A stretch of DNA of 64,000 bases from positions 62,001 through 126,000 of the forward strand of contig MU863901.1 of the NCBI GenBank assembly GCA_033296885.1. The letters run 5' to 3'. The number at the start of each line of letters is the position of its first letter. Position 1 is the stretch's first letter. Under the pieces are notes generated by a model. The model saw only the letters and a list, made by a program, of their open reading frames with translations. It was not told the origin of the DNA and ran no database searches. Origin of the DNA: Triangularia verruculosa (taxonomy: Eukaryota; Ascomycota; Sordariomycetes; Sordariales; Podosporaceae). Below, one piece after another: positions 30,660 through 43,541 of this stretch. A program made the translations under genes and the position numbers.

Positions 30660-33211
30660 GAGGGTCTCCCGGACGAGCACACGAGCACAACGCCAACCCA
30701 CTAGATCTCATCATGTAAACGGTCAGCTTCCCGCTTTGGCTGCATTCCCAACCGGTTAAAGGGATTTCAAGATAAAAGATACCGGTACCTACTGCTTCCC
30801 GGGAGGCACAGTTTCAAACTTCTAGAACGGGACAATATTGAGAGGCACATCTCGTTCTCATTTCGGATGTGACGGGCGAGAGATCCGTCAACGTACATGT
30901 CTTGGTTTCTTTTCGTGCCGGACCGAGGCACCTCCGACTTTTGTAGACGGGAAATGTACGGATATGCACACCATTGCTGATCCCGGGTTGGTGTCCTGAT
31001 GGTTTCACTGCATGAGCTTTTGGCTGCAGGCTCAACAGCTCTTGGGGCTTCATGACGACTAGAGAAAAAGCAGATCCCCCACTTTCACCCTTCGGAAACT
31101 GCCATTATGATGAACATATGCCGTCCACACCCTCCCGCAAAACGGAAGATCTATGAGATGCCAAGCTGTTTGACTTCCAATAAACGCGAGAATCAAGGCC
31201 AGCTAGCGACGAAAACAGTAACAACAAACCCATCAGTTTGGTTGCTCCTTGTCATCGCTCCCAAAATTTCTCGTTTACGTGCACAAGAAGCGCTGGGGAA
31301 CATTCAAGAGAAGCTTCGGTGACCAGTCAAGCGGAGCCAAAGAGATTGGGAGGGCTGAGAGGCTCCTGATCCTCGGCCCAGCTGCCACCAATACCTGACG
31401 ATCACAGGGAGACACAAGGAGGAGATATTGTCAACGCAAAGAACCCATCCCCTTTCACTACAACGTCTAGCCACTACGTTACGTTTGTTCGGAGTCTGAT
31501 GATAGCACATGAGAATGCTCTGCCCCCAGTCTTATCATCGTTTCCTTCGTAGGGACTGACATAACAAGCAGGTCCCTCCGTCAACTGCCCAACTGGCCGG
31601 CCTACCTGTTCTTGCGACTCTACCGGCTGATTGCAAAAAAAAAGAGCTCCTTGCTAATCTCCCTCTTCCTGACAGACACATCTTCCAGCTCATCACCGTC
31701 ACAGTCACAATCCTCCCCTCCACTTTTCCTCTCACGGAGCACTCACCAAAAAAGTCTCTAGATAGCCCGGGTTTTCCATTACAGGCCCGTCGCCAAGCCA
31801 GCCCAGTGTTTGTCGGGTCCTCGCTAACACACCGTCGGGCTCCAAGATCCCCGCTTGCCGCCAATGCCACGAGGTGTGAAATATCCCTCGAGGCTTGCCG
31901 GCGTTGGCGCGTGCCTGGAGCGGAGATTGGGTTCCACACTATCGATGTCGAAAACCTCATGGCTCGGTACCTCCCACACGTGGTTCTAATGACCACCGTC
32001 GCCGGGCCCCCGGCACCGTTCCGGCAGGCTGTGATGGAGGGACCATCAGAGGTGGATATGGTGGATGCCTCTCTCTCTTCCCCCCTATGATCCTCTTTCC
32101 ATCACATCCGAACCACGATGTCCTTTCTAATCGGTCCGCGAACAAAATCTCTGTTTCTAGCATGGTTCTATCACCATCAATGGATGCTGGTGTCATCGAC
32201 GGGAGTGTTGACATGTGTACTTTTAGCCATAAGGGGAAGGTCGAGACAGTGTCTTCCGTTAAGGGCGTTTTACTTTCCCTCGAACCCTTTTTTACGATTG
32301 TCCGGCATTTGACAATGCACCACGTTTCTCAAATTTACCCCTTCCCCTGGCACCCAATCGCATCATGGACATAGAATGATGATACAGGGCTCGGCTTCTC
32401 CACCTAGATTATCAGTTGGGGTCCTCGTCCTCGCTTCCTTGCTGGACATCCTCTGTGCCAGGGGAAAGCATAGAGATCTCGATCCGTAGGCACGGTTCAA
32501 CGGAGTTCGTTGGCATTCTCAAATCCCGTGCCGGATTTGGAGGTCCTGCGGCGTTCAGAGTGAGGCAACCACGGCCTTCGTCGACGACCTGAAAAGCGCC
32601 CACCACAATGGTACTCACATCCCACTACAAAACCCACACGCAGGCCCGAAAGGAGTAGCTCTCCACATTTCGTGGTTCCCACCCTCTTTCGTTCAAATTC
32701 CCGAGGTCCCAGATGATAAGAACAACACCATGGTTTATGGCCGTCGACAAGTTCAGGAGGCATGGTGACGGGGCCGAAATTACCAACGCGAAGAAACCGG
32801 GACTTTGTTCTCGCAAGTATATTGCATCAGGACCAGGAGAGGCTCCCTGTTCTTCATCGAAATGCTGTCTATCTTTGGAACCGGGTTTTAACCTGCAACT
32901 ATCTCATCCATTACACTCCCCAATTCGACACAATGAAGGGTGTACAGTACCTTTACTGCGACCGTACACATTTAAGCTTTCTGATCACAGGCAAATGAGG
33001 ACCCATGACAATGCCCAGCCTTGCTCTCTTTCTCACATCCTAAAGTAAATAAACCATGCTACCGGGATATTAGATAGAGGACTCTGCTTACCACAACTGC
33101 ATACTTCATCAGGTGCACCAAAAGGAAGATTAGGCACACCTCACCGCCACCCTTCACACCTTGTAAGTGGTTCCAGGACACTACCAAAAAAGAGGGGGAG
33201 TCAGGGACAAC
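30660..33211. other. 2.5-kb gene desert
   Basis: Between the TIR element and the 5S rRNA gene no ORF shows a domain, signal peptide or plausible splice chain. Several overlapping short frames (for example 31535-31996 minus, 31895-32374 plus) read as random. It could hold a non-coding transcript; nothing in the bases identifies one. Confidence 0.5.
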
Positions 33212-33216
33212 AAAAA
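33212..33216 (-). terminator. Pol III T-run terminator of the 5S rRNA gene
   Basis: Five T on the minus strand directly after the 5S 3' end (AAAAA at 33212-33216 on the plus strand), the usual RNA polymerase III stop. Confidence 0.8.
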
Positions 33217-33334
33217 CATACAACACCAGGGATTCCCCAGTGGTCACCCACCTGAGTACTAGTCCGGCAGTCAGTAGCTTATCTAGGGGAGAGCGGACGG
33301 GATCCCGAGTTCTCTACTGCTTATGGTCGTATGT
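33216..33334 (-). rRNA. 5S ribosomal RNA, dispersed copy
   Basis: The minus strand reads ACATACGACCATAAGCAG at its 5' end and closes with GGTGTTGTATGT, which pairs with the 5' end as helix I. Conserved 5S blocks are seen: GATCCCGTCCGCTC, TAAGCTACTG (internal control region), GGTGGGTGACCAC and GGGAATCCC. The length is about 119 nt and a T5 terminator follows. Filamentous ascomycetes carry 5S genes singly across the genome, and this copy fits that arrangement. It departs from the main Neurospora-type 5S sequence in the loop A/helix III part, so it may be a minor variant class or a mildly drifted copy. Helix I and the control region look intact, so it is probably expressed. Confidence 0.9.
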
Positions 33335-34144
33335 AATATCCTCCGCCTCCATCAGGGATTATGTAGGAAGCGCATTAGTGTCAAGATGTGCCCTGTTTGC
33401 CTCCAATCTGGCGAGAACTTCCCCTTACATGCCCACCACAGTAATCGACTAGACCCGAAAGCAAGCCCACTCTGCTGATGACCACAGTTTTATCCTGTTT
33501 ATATGTGCTTGCACTGGAATTGGCTAGGCTTCTAGCTCCATTGCTGCGGCGCGTCACAGCACAGCAAGGAGAGTTCGTTACTATCTTGTATTCTGGATTG
33601 GTAACTCAACAAGCTCCCAAACGAATCACCAAGAGAGAGTTAGCAAAACTTATGTTTAAAGATCCCATTTCGCCAGCTAAACCGTCACCTCTACCGTATG
33701 GTCAAGTTTGTCCGGCGCAAGCAAGAGCAGAATAACAACCCCTGACCTCCCGAATAGCCACAAGCTCAGATCTAAACATCATTCCTATAAACCCATCACT
33801 CTTTCCCCCCGCGCCCTTTTTGGCCTGCCCACATGATCCCATGGGTAGGAATGTGTAATGTTGTACAAGTACTTTATGTACAATAAAATAAGAAACAGCA
33901 ATAACGCTGCCCAACCTGACCATGCCAAATGGTAAAAAAGGCAACAACACAAGATATAATAACACTACCCTCCAAGACCAACGCCACCATCCGCTCCGCT
34001 AAATCCATCAATGCACCGCACCTTGTCGCAGAAAAAAAGATAAAACCCCGTGACACATCTGTGGAAAGGTCGTCTAAAAACACATTGAAGCCCAACAAAC
34101 CGCGTAGGAAAACAAGGCAAAGGAACACTCAACCAGGCCGATCA
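33335..34144. other. intergenic and 3' flank of the demethylase gene
   Basis: Between the 5' end of the 5S gene and the stop of the KDM5-like gene. It probably includes the 3' UTR of the latter. No further gene seen. Confidence 0.55.
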
Positions 34145-37100
34145 CTACTGTCCCAGTTCTATGAGCGAAGCAGCCTCGCCCCCGTGGTCCTCCTCCATGT
34201 GTATGTCGGCATCGTGATGGGCATGATCAATTGCTGCCTTCTTGTCGTCATCGTCGTCTTCATTCACTAGATCGACAAACATGCTGTCATCACCATCACC
34301 ATCTCCTCCCATGCCAATACCGAGAGGGTCGTTATCCCTGGGGCCGGATGGGGTGTTGTTGGTCGCAGCCGCAGGACCCCAAATGTTGGGACCAAACAGG
34401 TCCTTAGCGCGTTGCCGGCCGGTCTCTGTTCGCGACAAGATCTCCATGATTTTGGTCCTACCATCTTCAGTAGAGAGATGCTCGTTCAATTCCCTGTCAT
34501 CGACTTTGCCTTCGATGAGACGCTGTTCAAAGTGATGTGCGGAGCTGTCGCTTAGCAAAAGATGCGGACCTGATGGGAGAAAGTATGAAGAGTGGTTCGG
34601 ATGGGTTGCCGAGTCCAAGCCCGGGCCGTGTGATGATGAAGGGTGGTGGTTGGACGGCATGGAGAGACCGGGTGTCGATGGCTGAGCAGACGAATTGCGA
34701 GAATAGAATGGGTGGCCAGGCGCTCTGTAGCTGGGGCTTGTGGCCAAACCACCTCCGCCGACTGCAGCAGCCGCAGCAGCTTCGGCGTTCTGGGCCTTGC
34801 GCTTGAGGCTGTTGGCCTTGCCTTTAACGCTCTCGGGCAAGTCGTCTGCATCGTCCACTCCGTACTGGAGTAGCAGCTTCATAAGTTTGGTCGGCCTGGG
34901 CTTGCGTGTGCTCTTAGATGACTCAAGCACCGGGGGAGGCTCTGGCGCAACAGGACACCACTTGTGAAGCTCCTGTCGGAAGAAGTTGGTCTCGTATGCC
35001 AGCAAAATCTCGGCACCTTCAATCTTGCGCAAGTAGAAGCGCTGCGTTTCCGCCTCGGAGGCCGTTGAGACCATGGGGCTGCAATACCCGGCTATGTGGT
35101 TGCGGAAGTTCTGGGCATTGTCGATAATCTTCTTCAACACCTCTTCTTCTTCTGGCTGGAATGGAAGGTTGTGAATCTCCTCATGCCATTGAACCAAATC
35201 TTCGAGCTTGGGGCGAGCAGCATCGCGTGGAATCTTGACACGCCAGTCACAGATAGGACAGGTGTATTTATCATCCTCCTTGACCTTACCACGCGCAATC
35301 TTGAGACATTTTCCATGATACCATTCATGGCAGAGCTCGCACTCAATCATCATACCTGCCTCGGTCCGACGACATATGCAAAAGACCTCCCGGAATTTGG
35401 GATCGTCCCACCGATTCGTTTTCTCCCTCTCAGAAGGACTTGGCTCTCTGGATTGGGGCTCGGCAGGAACCCGGGGCTTGTCGTGAACAAAGTCGAAACA
35501 GTCCACGTTACGGTCAAGAACGTACTCCATGTGCGACTTTAGAATATGCAAAGGGGCATTCGTCTTCCCAAACAGTTTCTTGCCCTTCCTCATCCAATCC
35601 TCATGCCGTTTCTGCTCCTTCTCAAGTTCATGGATGCCGGATGGCTTGGCCTGCAGCTCCTCTATCCTCTTCATGACATCCGCCATTTCGCCATACTTTG
35701 GACGCTGCCGGTAGTCGGGACTGTTGAGGCGCCTGTTGAGGTCCTCGATCTGTCTAGCCGCTTCTCTCTGCTTATGAAGCTTCTGCTCCACAGCAGCCAG
35801 GGTTTCTGCCGTGACGGGCAGTGCATTTTCCCGGACTTGATCGGCGAGGGCCTGCAATTGTGGATAATGAACCACCTCGGCATTGATAAGGTCTTGTGCC
35901 GTCTTCTCCCACAAATGGCCAGCGGCAAGCTTTTCGGTAAAATGATTGAGCTGGTCATTATAAGGCGGAATGCTCAGTCTTTCGCCTTCCTCGAGAAGAA
36001 CACGGACGTCGTTCAAGGTCATGCTGGTGCCGATGCTGTTTCGGGCCTTGGCGTTCCACTGTTCTCGTTCCAAAAGACGTGACAGCTTTTCCACCTCGGG
36101 GATGTCGACGTTGAAGCTTTGACCTTCCTCCAGTAGCTTTTCGACCCGTTCAATATCGTGGTCCGTGGTATATTCGAGTAGACGGACTGCGTCGTGCTGG
36201 AAAGTCTTGATTGCATCGGCGCGTTCTTGCAACTGAAGGATCTCCGGGCAGTCGAAGCCAATCCTTTCAGCTTCGTCAAGGAGACGATAAATGTTGGCCA
36301 CATTCCGCATCTCCCGCTCCTTTGAATCCTGATACGAATTGCCGATGGATTTCCGGGCTCCGATTTGCCAAGCCTTCTCGTTCTTACGGCGATTCTGCTG
36401 CTTGCGAACTGTGTAATTGGTTGCCTCCTCAACCCAAGTATTGCACCGCTCAACAAAGGTTCGGAGGGTGGGGAGTGAAGGCAATTCGTATGGGATCTTC
36501 TCACCTTCGATAAGCACGGCCCTTAGTGACTTCAAAGACGGTTTGGCTTCCTCGTCCAGGAGTTTCTCATACTTCTGTTCCCAAGTTTCTGGGATATTGG
36601 CGCGGTCTGCCACCTTCTTGTACGTCGAGGCCATAAGCTCGTCTGACTTGCGGTAGTATAAAGCGTGGTCCTTGCCGAGATAGCGCTCAGAATCGCTGTA
36701 ATCGCAACATGGGTGGCTACCGGCGTGTAGGAGACACAAGACCTTGCCAGTCTTTGAACAAACAAATCTCGACAAGTAGGTGAAAGCCTTGCAGTAAAAA
36801 CACCCGTATTCTTCCTCAGGAACATCTACGTCCTCGATCTTGAACACCAGCGGACATTCGGGGTCGTTTTCTCCATTAAAGACACAGCGGTGATGTTCGA
36901 CAGGGTGCTTCGATTCGAGTCGTTTGGCGATGAACTCATGTTTGCCAGCAAACACCTGTCTTTGACTAAGTTCCCGTTCGTGGATTCTAGCCAACGCAGG
37001 AGCCAACCACTTAGCCGTCTGGATCGTCAGCCCCCCGTTAGTAATGCCTTCAGCCGCGGTCCATAAGAGTTCATCGTGAGAGAAACAAGGTTGGCGACGG

Positions 37101-39890
37101 AAGGCCTGCAATCTTTCAACACCTGCAAGACCGTAGGGCTCCCAATCGCTGGGGGCAAAATTTACGGCTTCATTGAAGTTGAAGCCATGGTTGAAACCAG
37201 CGTGGTAGGCTTGCGGGAAGGTAATGACCAGCTGTCCCGCGCGCTGGTCCAGTGCATACACCCGAACACCGGCTTTCTTCAGCTGATCCGGGGTCAAGAG
37301 TGTGACAAGCTGGAACAGAAGATCCGGTTGGGTCTCGAAAAGTTCGGGCACAGCTTCCCTCATCGCGTTCTCGAACTTTTCGGCATCATCTCCGGGGATT
37401 CCGTACCAGGTTTTTGTTGCCCCAAAATGTTGGTAGTTTGCTGAATACGCGTAATGATCCTCATTGTGCCAGCAAAAGGTGGAGAAGATCATGCCGACAT
37501 AGACCCAAGGAACCGTCATGCCGGAGATGTCAGACTTGATGTGGCGGAATAGACTCTCGGGATGCAGTGGCAAGAGGTTCAGGTTCCAAGGATCCGTCGA
37601 ATAGGGGTCGGTGGGGTTCTTTTCGATGGTTGGGAATCCAGAGCCATGGGTCGTGCAGTGAATATCAGCGCCGTACTCGACCTCTACCGTTTCTTCCAAG
37701 TCTGCAACCAGTCGCCAGAACTCCTGTTCAACATCGTCCTCGGTGACCGGTCGATGGCAATTCAGAACAGGATCAAAAGGCATCTTCTTCTCAAAATAGC
37801 CCTGTTTGAAATTCGCGGCCTTCTCCTGGAACTGTTTTAGTGAGTACAGCCCACCTTCTTCGAATCCAAACTGGCCGTCGCCAACAAGGCACCGGGGACA
37901 ATTCCATTCTGTCTCGGGCTTATGTTTGACGGGCGGATCGAGGCAGGCCCCGTGGTAACCATGCTCACAAGACTCGCAAATAAGGAGGAAGCCATCCGCA
38001 TCGTGACCTTTTCCGCACGTGTCGCATCTCTGAGAAGGCGTCAGTGTTGTGAGTCGACGTCAAATCAACAAGAGTAAGGGGTACTTGGCATACCTCACCA
38101 GGCCCCAGAGCCTCATCTCGTGGTATCCTGGGCGCCGACGGACGAAAGAGTGACATGTGCGAACCCGCTACGGTGGGAACATTACCTGCGAGTCATTCGG
38201 GGTTAGCACGGACCCATACAGCATGGGCAGCTTCCGAGTGGGGTTACGAGAAAGGAACGGAGCGAATAGGGTGCGCCTCGGACGACTGCATTTCTGAGGA
38301 CACCCATAGGTGCCGTAAAGCAGCCGACACGCTCCAGTAACCCGATCAGGATTCTTCGTAAGTGAATGGGGAAGGCGGTCCGTAGACGACGATGAACAAC
38401 AATACTTACCCTTTTTTATCCGCTTGCTTCTCCTGCTGCCATCTGCATCGTCCTTGTCACATGGCGAATCCTTCTCCGCATCATCACAACTGAGCTGTCG
38501 TTTGAGTCCGGCAGGACCCAGGGACGAGGGCCGGTATTCAGGTGTATTTTTCGAGGATGTGTGCGGCGTGCTGTACTGTTTTGGTGTTGACAGGATCTTG
38601 TTCTCCGAAGATGAATTTTGCGGTCGGTTGACACTGGTAAAGCCGGAATTCACTGCAGTGAAACCGCCGGAGTTGATAGCTGTGAAGCCTGATGAAATCT
38701 GAGGTGTGCTTGATGCGGGGGTATCCGACATTTGGACGTCTTGATCACCATCCTTATGACCATTCATGGTTGCCTGCAATGCATCTGTCGCTAGTCTAGC
38801 CGGTGACTCGGCACGGAGGCTGGAGGGCGTATTGACCGTGGATCGCTTCATCGGGCTCTGGGCCGGGCTCGGGGTTAGAGGACCGCCATACTCAAGCTCT
38901 AGCTGCTGGTAGACACCGGGTTTGGCAGTCCGTAAGTATTCCTCGTACGGGCAGAGCCACTTCTGGTACGAGTTCTTGAGCGAAGTAGACAAAGAAGACA
39001 TAATCTTGCCACTGTAGCCAAGATCACGGCCAATTTCTGCCCACTTCTTCAGCTTGCACACCTTCTCGAACCCACCACGGGCCTCGACGGCCTTTTTCAG
39101 CCGGTACAGATCCAGCGGCTTCTTGTCGACATATGGCCACCTCGTCAAATTCGTGTTACCTTGCTGTTTATGGAATTTTTGGAGTGCGTCCAAGTAGGTG
39201 AGATTCGCACGAGTGCCTGAAGAATCTCCCTCAGTATGACGCTCCAACAAATAAGGGGAATGTAATTGTAAAGGGGGAGCCTTACTGCCTTCAACAGAAT
39301 TGAGCTCCTGTTTTCGTGTGCGGAAGTGAAATTTCTAAGATGGCTGTGTTAGAAGCAACTTGGCAAACACATGGCAAGCAACTCCCCAAAGTCGCGCGGA
39401 TGCTATCACGCAGCTGGCCATCATCCCGTTGCCGCTTCACAAAGGCACTCACCTCAGTATTGATGGCAAATTCAGGGTTCCAAGAGTCTGGTGGGATGAT
39501 TTTGCAAAGACCGTATTCTCTCGCCTCTGGCGAGATTTTCTTGATGTACTCAAATGGCTCTTTCCATTCCTCCTCCGTTGGCTTGTACGTCGGCGCCTCC
39601 TGTAAACCATGCGGTCTGTTCTTCTTCTTTACGGGCTCCTTGCACATGGTGGGTTGTCCACGGCGTTCGACTGACGAAAGATCGAGTGGCGCGCTCTTCA
39701 TGGAGCTCAATGGTATTTGAGGTTTTGCTGGGTGGTAGCCATTTCCGTTGACCTGTGCCGTCTTCGGCTTGGCCCCGTTGGCGATGGGAATGGAAGGCGT
39801 GGTCATGGCGGGGGAATCTTTTGCATTTGCATTGGTGCTTGTCGCAGTGGCCGATCCGTTTGACACGCTGGTGGAGGGGGCCGAGACCAT
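34145..39890 (-). CDS. KDM5/JARID1-type histone H3K4 demethylase
   Basis: Five exons (39890-39453, 39334-39286, 39216-38410, 38185-38094, 38029-34145) give 1756 aa; intron 3 is unusually long (224 nt). Domain order is that of KDM5/Lid2: JmjN (about 99-140, APTYKPTEEEWKEPFEYI), ARID (about 165-260, TYLDALQKFHKQQG), PHD1 (about 463-509, RCDTCGKGHDADGFLLICE), JmjC with iron ligands H650 and E652 in FCWHNEDHYAYSANYQHFG and H738 in AYHAGFNHGFNFNEAVNF, C5HC2 zinc finger (about 843-900, CFYCKAFTYLSRFVCSKTGK), a long PLU-1 helical region and PHD2 (about 1343-1392, FCICRRTEAGMMIECELCHE). It removes methyl groups from H3K4 using Fe(II) and 2-oxoglutarate in the nucleus. The tail is acidic and His/Asp-rich. 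All catalytic residues are present. Confidence 0.96.
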
Positions 39891-41924
39891 GCTCGCTGTG
39901 GGCTGCTTCGATTTTTGCCTTCGCGGTTCGTGTGGGTGCCGACGAGGGCCAAGGGTTGGATCAACTGAAAGATTGCCAGGAGATATTTGTTCGACGGTCG
40001 ATTAGGTATTAGAGTGGGTGGGCCAAAGAGTGTCGTAGCTTCAGCGTATCGTACGGCGTGAATCTGGGGGTTGCGACCAAAGGTTAAATCACCACGCGCT
40101 GACACTGGGTGAGAGATGTACCGAGCAGGGAGGGACGGTGGAATATACCAGCTCGACGATAAGCTTCCTCTCACGCACCATGAGGCGCCCAAACGTCAGC
40201 CACTGCAAAAACAAGACGCGCTGCTGTCGTGGTTTGCCGGGGCAAAAATTGGGTGCAGCAGCTGGAATTATGGCAACAGCCTTCGGCAGACGGTTTGATA
40301 GTTCCAAAGTAACTCGCAACAGTTGCTGGGAGCTTGAACAGGGTGCGCCGGGAAGAGATGGAGACTCGCGTCAAAATCGGAGAATTTGTGGTTAGAAATT
40401 GGGGCCGACACGCTGAGCCGGGGACGAGGTGAAGGGATATTGGGATATTGAGGATAGCCGGCTGTGAATTGGGGAAGGAAAGGGCTGGCGGAGTCGGGGG
40501 GCAGGCGGGTGTGTGTGGAGGGAACATGGGCATGGATGGGGACCGACGGCGGACGGGAGACGTTCCAAAAAGGCGAGGTAGGGCGGCAGCTGTCGGGACG
40601 ATTTGGCTGGGGAGGCGCCCAGGCGCAAACCTTCGCTCGACATGCACACTTCGACATTCCGGCACGCAAAGTGGGTCCCTCCCACACATCTGGTCCCGTC
40701 ATCCTGGGCCTCACTTCTACGGATGCTTCCTACATAAATACAAAGTAGGTGCCTCGAGAGAAAATTCTGCATGTGGCACTTGTCTCTCGTTATACACCAT
40801 CTCATAACCACTCATTGTGTTCTGCTGTTGAAGAAGTGAGGCTGAGGCAGGGAGATCTCAAATGATCTCAGTTCCCATCTTGCAGCTCCACTGAAAAACG
40901 GGAGGATCGAACATCCCACCAACGAAGCTGCATGTCCCACTTTGACAAGAAGCCACAGCTTAATGCCCTGCCCTGAGGGGGTAAGATATTTCTTAGGTTG
41001 GGATATCTGTACGCATATGACCTCTTCTTCGTCTACAATTTTGGCCACACTTTACAAATCCTAATCCGGAGACCTAGATTGAAGCGATATGCGCGACATG
41101 CACAAAGAAAAGCTGACATAGTGTGGCTGCGATGCATGCGGGCACAGTTGGTAATAAGAGATGGACAGTGGGACAGACAATCCCCCACATGGGATAAACC
41201 AGACCAGAAAAGAAGCAACTTCTGGATTATCGGTCTGAGAGGCGCAGAGGAATAAATACAGATATCCGAGCCCTCTCCAACGCAGGCGTCACGGTATATA
41301 TACAACCACGGAATTGACAGGTGGTCAGCATGCCGATAGCTGAGGTTGGCACATGAATCATACAATGTGCCCCAACCTCCGGTCGTGGGAACAACCAGTG
41401 GTGGCTGCAAAAACACACACAAAAACGCAGGTACACTGGACCCGGAAAAATTGCTAGCCTTGAAAAGGCGGGGTATTCACAGGTTGACAAGCTGTTGGGA
41501 ACGTCCTCCACAATGCGACAAAAGATATTGGCATCTTTCTGCTGCGCACAGCAACAAGAAGAGGCGGGCAGAGATCTGATATCGCACAGAATCCAAGCAA
41601 TCCTGCACTCTGGTTGACCAATGAGGGACGGCTTGACGTTCGAGGAGCAAATGCCAAGACCTCTGGGGGTGGCACATGCTTGTGACTGGAGGCTGCCCTG
41701 TCAGGTGCCACCAGATTTATGTAATCGTCCGTTCTGTATGAACCTCTCTGGACATAACATAACGGATTGGACCCAGCCTAGACCATGGAATATATCGCAG
41801 AAACCATTAAAAATTGGTGCGTGTTGAGTCCCCTGATTGCAGGACCCCGGGTATCACTTTGTTGCCATTGTTGCCGCCAACCATCCAAACGCCGCTTATG
41901 CCAATATCAAAGTCCTAGTTCCAT
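39891..41924. other. 2-kb upstream region of the demethylase gene
   Basis: No supported gene. The numerous short ORFs overlap on both strands and lack domains. It presumably holds the promoter and 5' UTR of the KDM5-like gene and the 3' flank of SLX1. Confidence 0.6.
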
Positions 41925-43013
41925 TCAACTCTTTGGCTGCCCAACTTTCTTCGCGGTCTTCTTAGACGCTCTCTTCCTCTTCACCGAAAGTAGCTTCTCG
42001 ACCTCCTTTGCCCCCCTGACTCTCAGCGTCAGCTCCTTCATCATCGTCCCCCAATGCACTTGTCCCCTGCACCTCGGACACCTCCCACCCACAGGTAAAA
42101 CCGCCTCTTCTCCCCCTCCATCTTCCCCCTCCAGCAAATGCCTTCCCCAGCACCTCAGATGGCCGACTCCTTCACACCCCTCATTCGAGCACACAGCGTG
42201 GAGCCCCCCTTCATCAGGATCAATCTCCTCTTTACAAACCACGCAATTCCCGTGCCTTTCAAATTCGAAGATATCCTGGCCCTTCGCCACGTAGTCCTTT
42301 AGCAGCTCATAATCAAGCGGCAAAGCATGTATTCCCCATGTTGGTTTTTGCATCTCTTCGTCCTCCTGCTCCATAGGATCACTCATCGTCGCTGACGGCA
42401 GCTCCGGTAGTTTGGAAGCTGATGCTCCGGCCGTAATATTATCCCCAAAATCCGTAACAAGTGGTAGACTCTCCCTTAGCTGCTTCTCGGCCTTGTTGCA
42501 CCACCTCAACCACGCGCCATGCACATCCTTGGCAAAGAAGTGAACCGTCAGGGGCCAGCGCGCAAAGCTCGGTACTGACAATAACAGATGAAGATTGGAG
42601 AGGATTGAAGTAAGAGACTTTGGCGGACGTTTAGGCTGTCCGTTTCTTTTGCGCTGGGTAGAAAAGGCGAGGCGGGATTCTGAGGGTATGTGGAGTGATG
42701 TGTGTGGGTTGGTGAGAGCCCATCTATGCGCCTGTGTTAGCTGTCAACACAACGAGAGAGGACGAGGGGAGGCATACTCAAACTTCAATGCTGCTGTTGA
42801 GCTTGCGAAACCAGAAACCAGAGCGACCATCTCCCATGGCCTGAGTGAGCTACGCGATGTGCGCACTGCGCCGCCTTTGACTTGGCCATTGTGTTGGCTT
42901 AGTCTTCGGGGTGGATTCGGTGTTGAACCAATGTAGAGGGAGCCATGGCGGACGGTAGACCGGAGGATGTAGACGCAGTAGAGCGCGGGGATCGGTTTTG
43001 GTTGAACGGTCAT
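41925..43013 (-). CDS. SLX1: SLX1 structure-specific endonuclease subunit
   Basis: Two exons (43013-42778, 42723-41925) with a 54-nt intron give 344 aa. The N-terminal GIY-YIG nuclease domain reads YCVYILRSTVRHGSLYIGST with PRRLSQHNGQVKGGA (catalytic Tyr and Arg) and the metal-binding Glu in ALKFEWALTNP, which is only formed when the intron is removed. The C-terminal zinc finger is a SLX1-type RING/PHD: CVVCKEEID, CSNEGCEGVGHLRCWGRH and GRCPRCRG. With SLX4 it cuts branched DNA such as Holliday junctions and 5' flaps in the nucleus. The tail is basic (KRKRASKKTAKKVG), a likely NLS. It lies head to head with no other gene; SF3A3 follows in the same direction. Confidence 0.95.
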
Positions 43014-43541
43014 CTCTCCTGCTGGTGATAAATTATGCTTCGATGTTTGTGATAGTACTTGTCAGCGCATCACGCTGCAGCCAACTTGCGCCGGGTTCAA
43101 TCAGGCCGAGGGGTTGGCGCGGCAGGTTATTTAAGAATCCCATCTGTAGAATTATGGAGCTGCCATCCAAAAAGAAAATCGGAAGTTTCAACTAGAGAGG
43201 AAGCGTTGTTGATGCGTGTGGCTAGGAAACCGCAAGATTGAGATTCCTTTGTTTACGTTCCAAGTCTTCAGCGGCGGTCGGTGCCTGGGGTGACGTCGCT
43301 TGGTGCAGGCCGTTTTGCCCCTCCTGATGTGGGTCTCAGTTCACAGGGGTCCAGTTCCCCAGAATACCAACGCCAAGATCTCGTGGTTCACCATTCAATT
43401 TCTCAACCTGCCTTATTATTCGAAGACTACATGAAACGCAAACGTCGCGATATGCTGGGTATTAGCTAAATCTACTTAGTCCTGGACCTTACAACCCATA
43501 ATATCTCCGTATCCCGAATTTCAACCTCCTCTACTATCTGA
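43014..43541. other. intergenic, no gene seen
   Basis: Spacer between the SLX1 start and the SF3A3 stop (both minus strand). No supported feature. Confidence 0.6.

Noticed and set aside
38186..38409. Separate small gene within the KDM5 region
   Set aside because: The interval is intron 3 of the demethylase gene; splicing it restores the KKGNVPTVAG join in frame.
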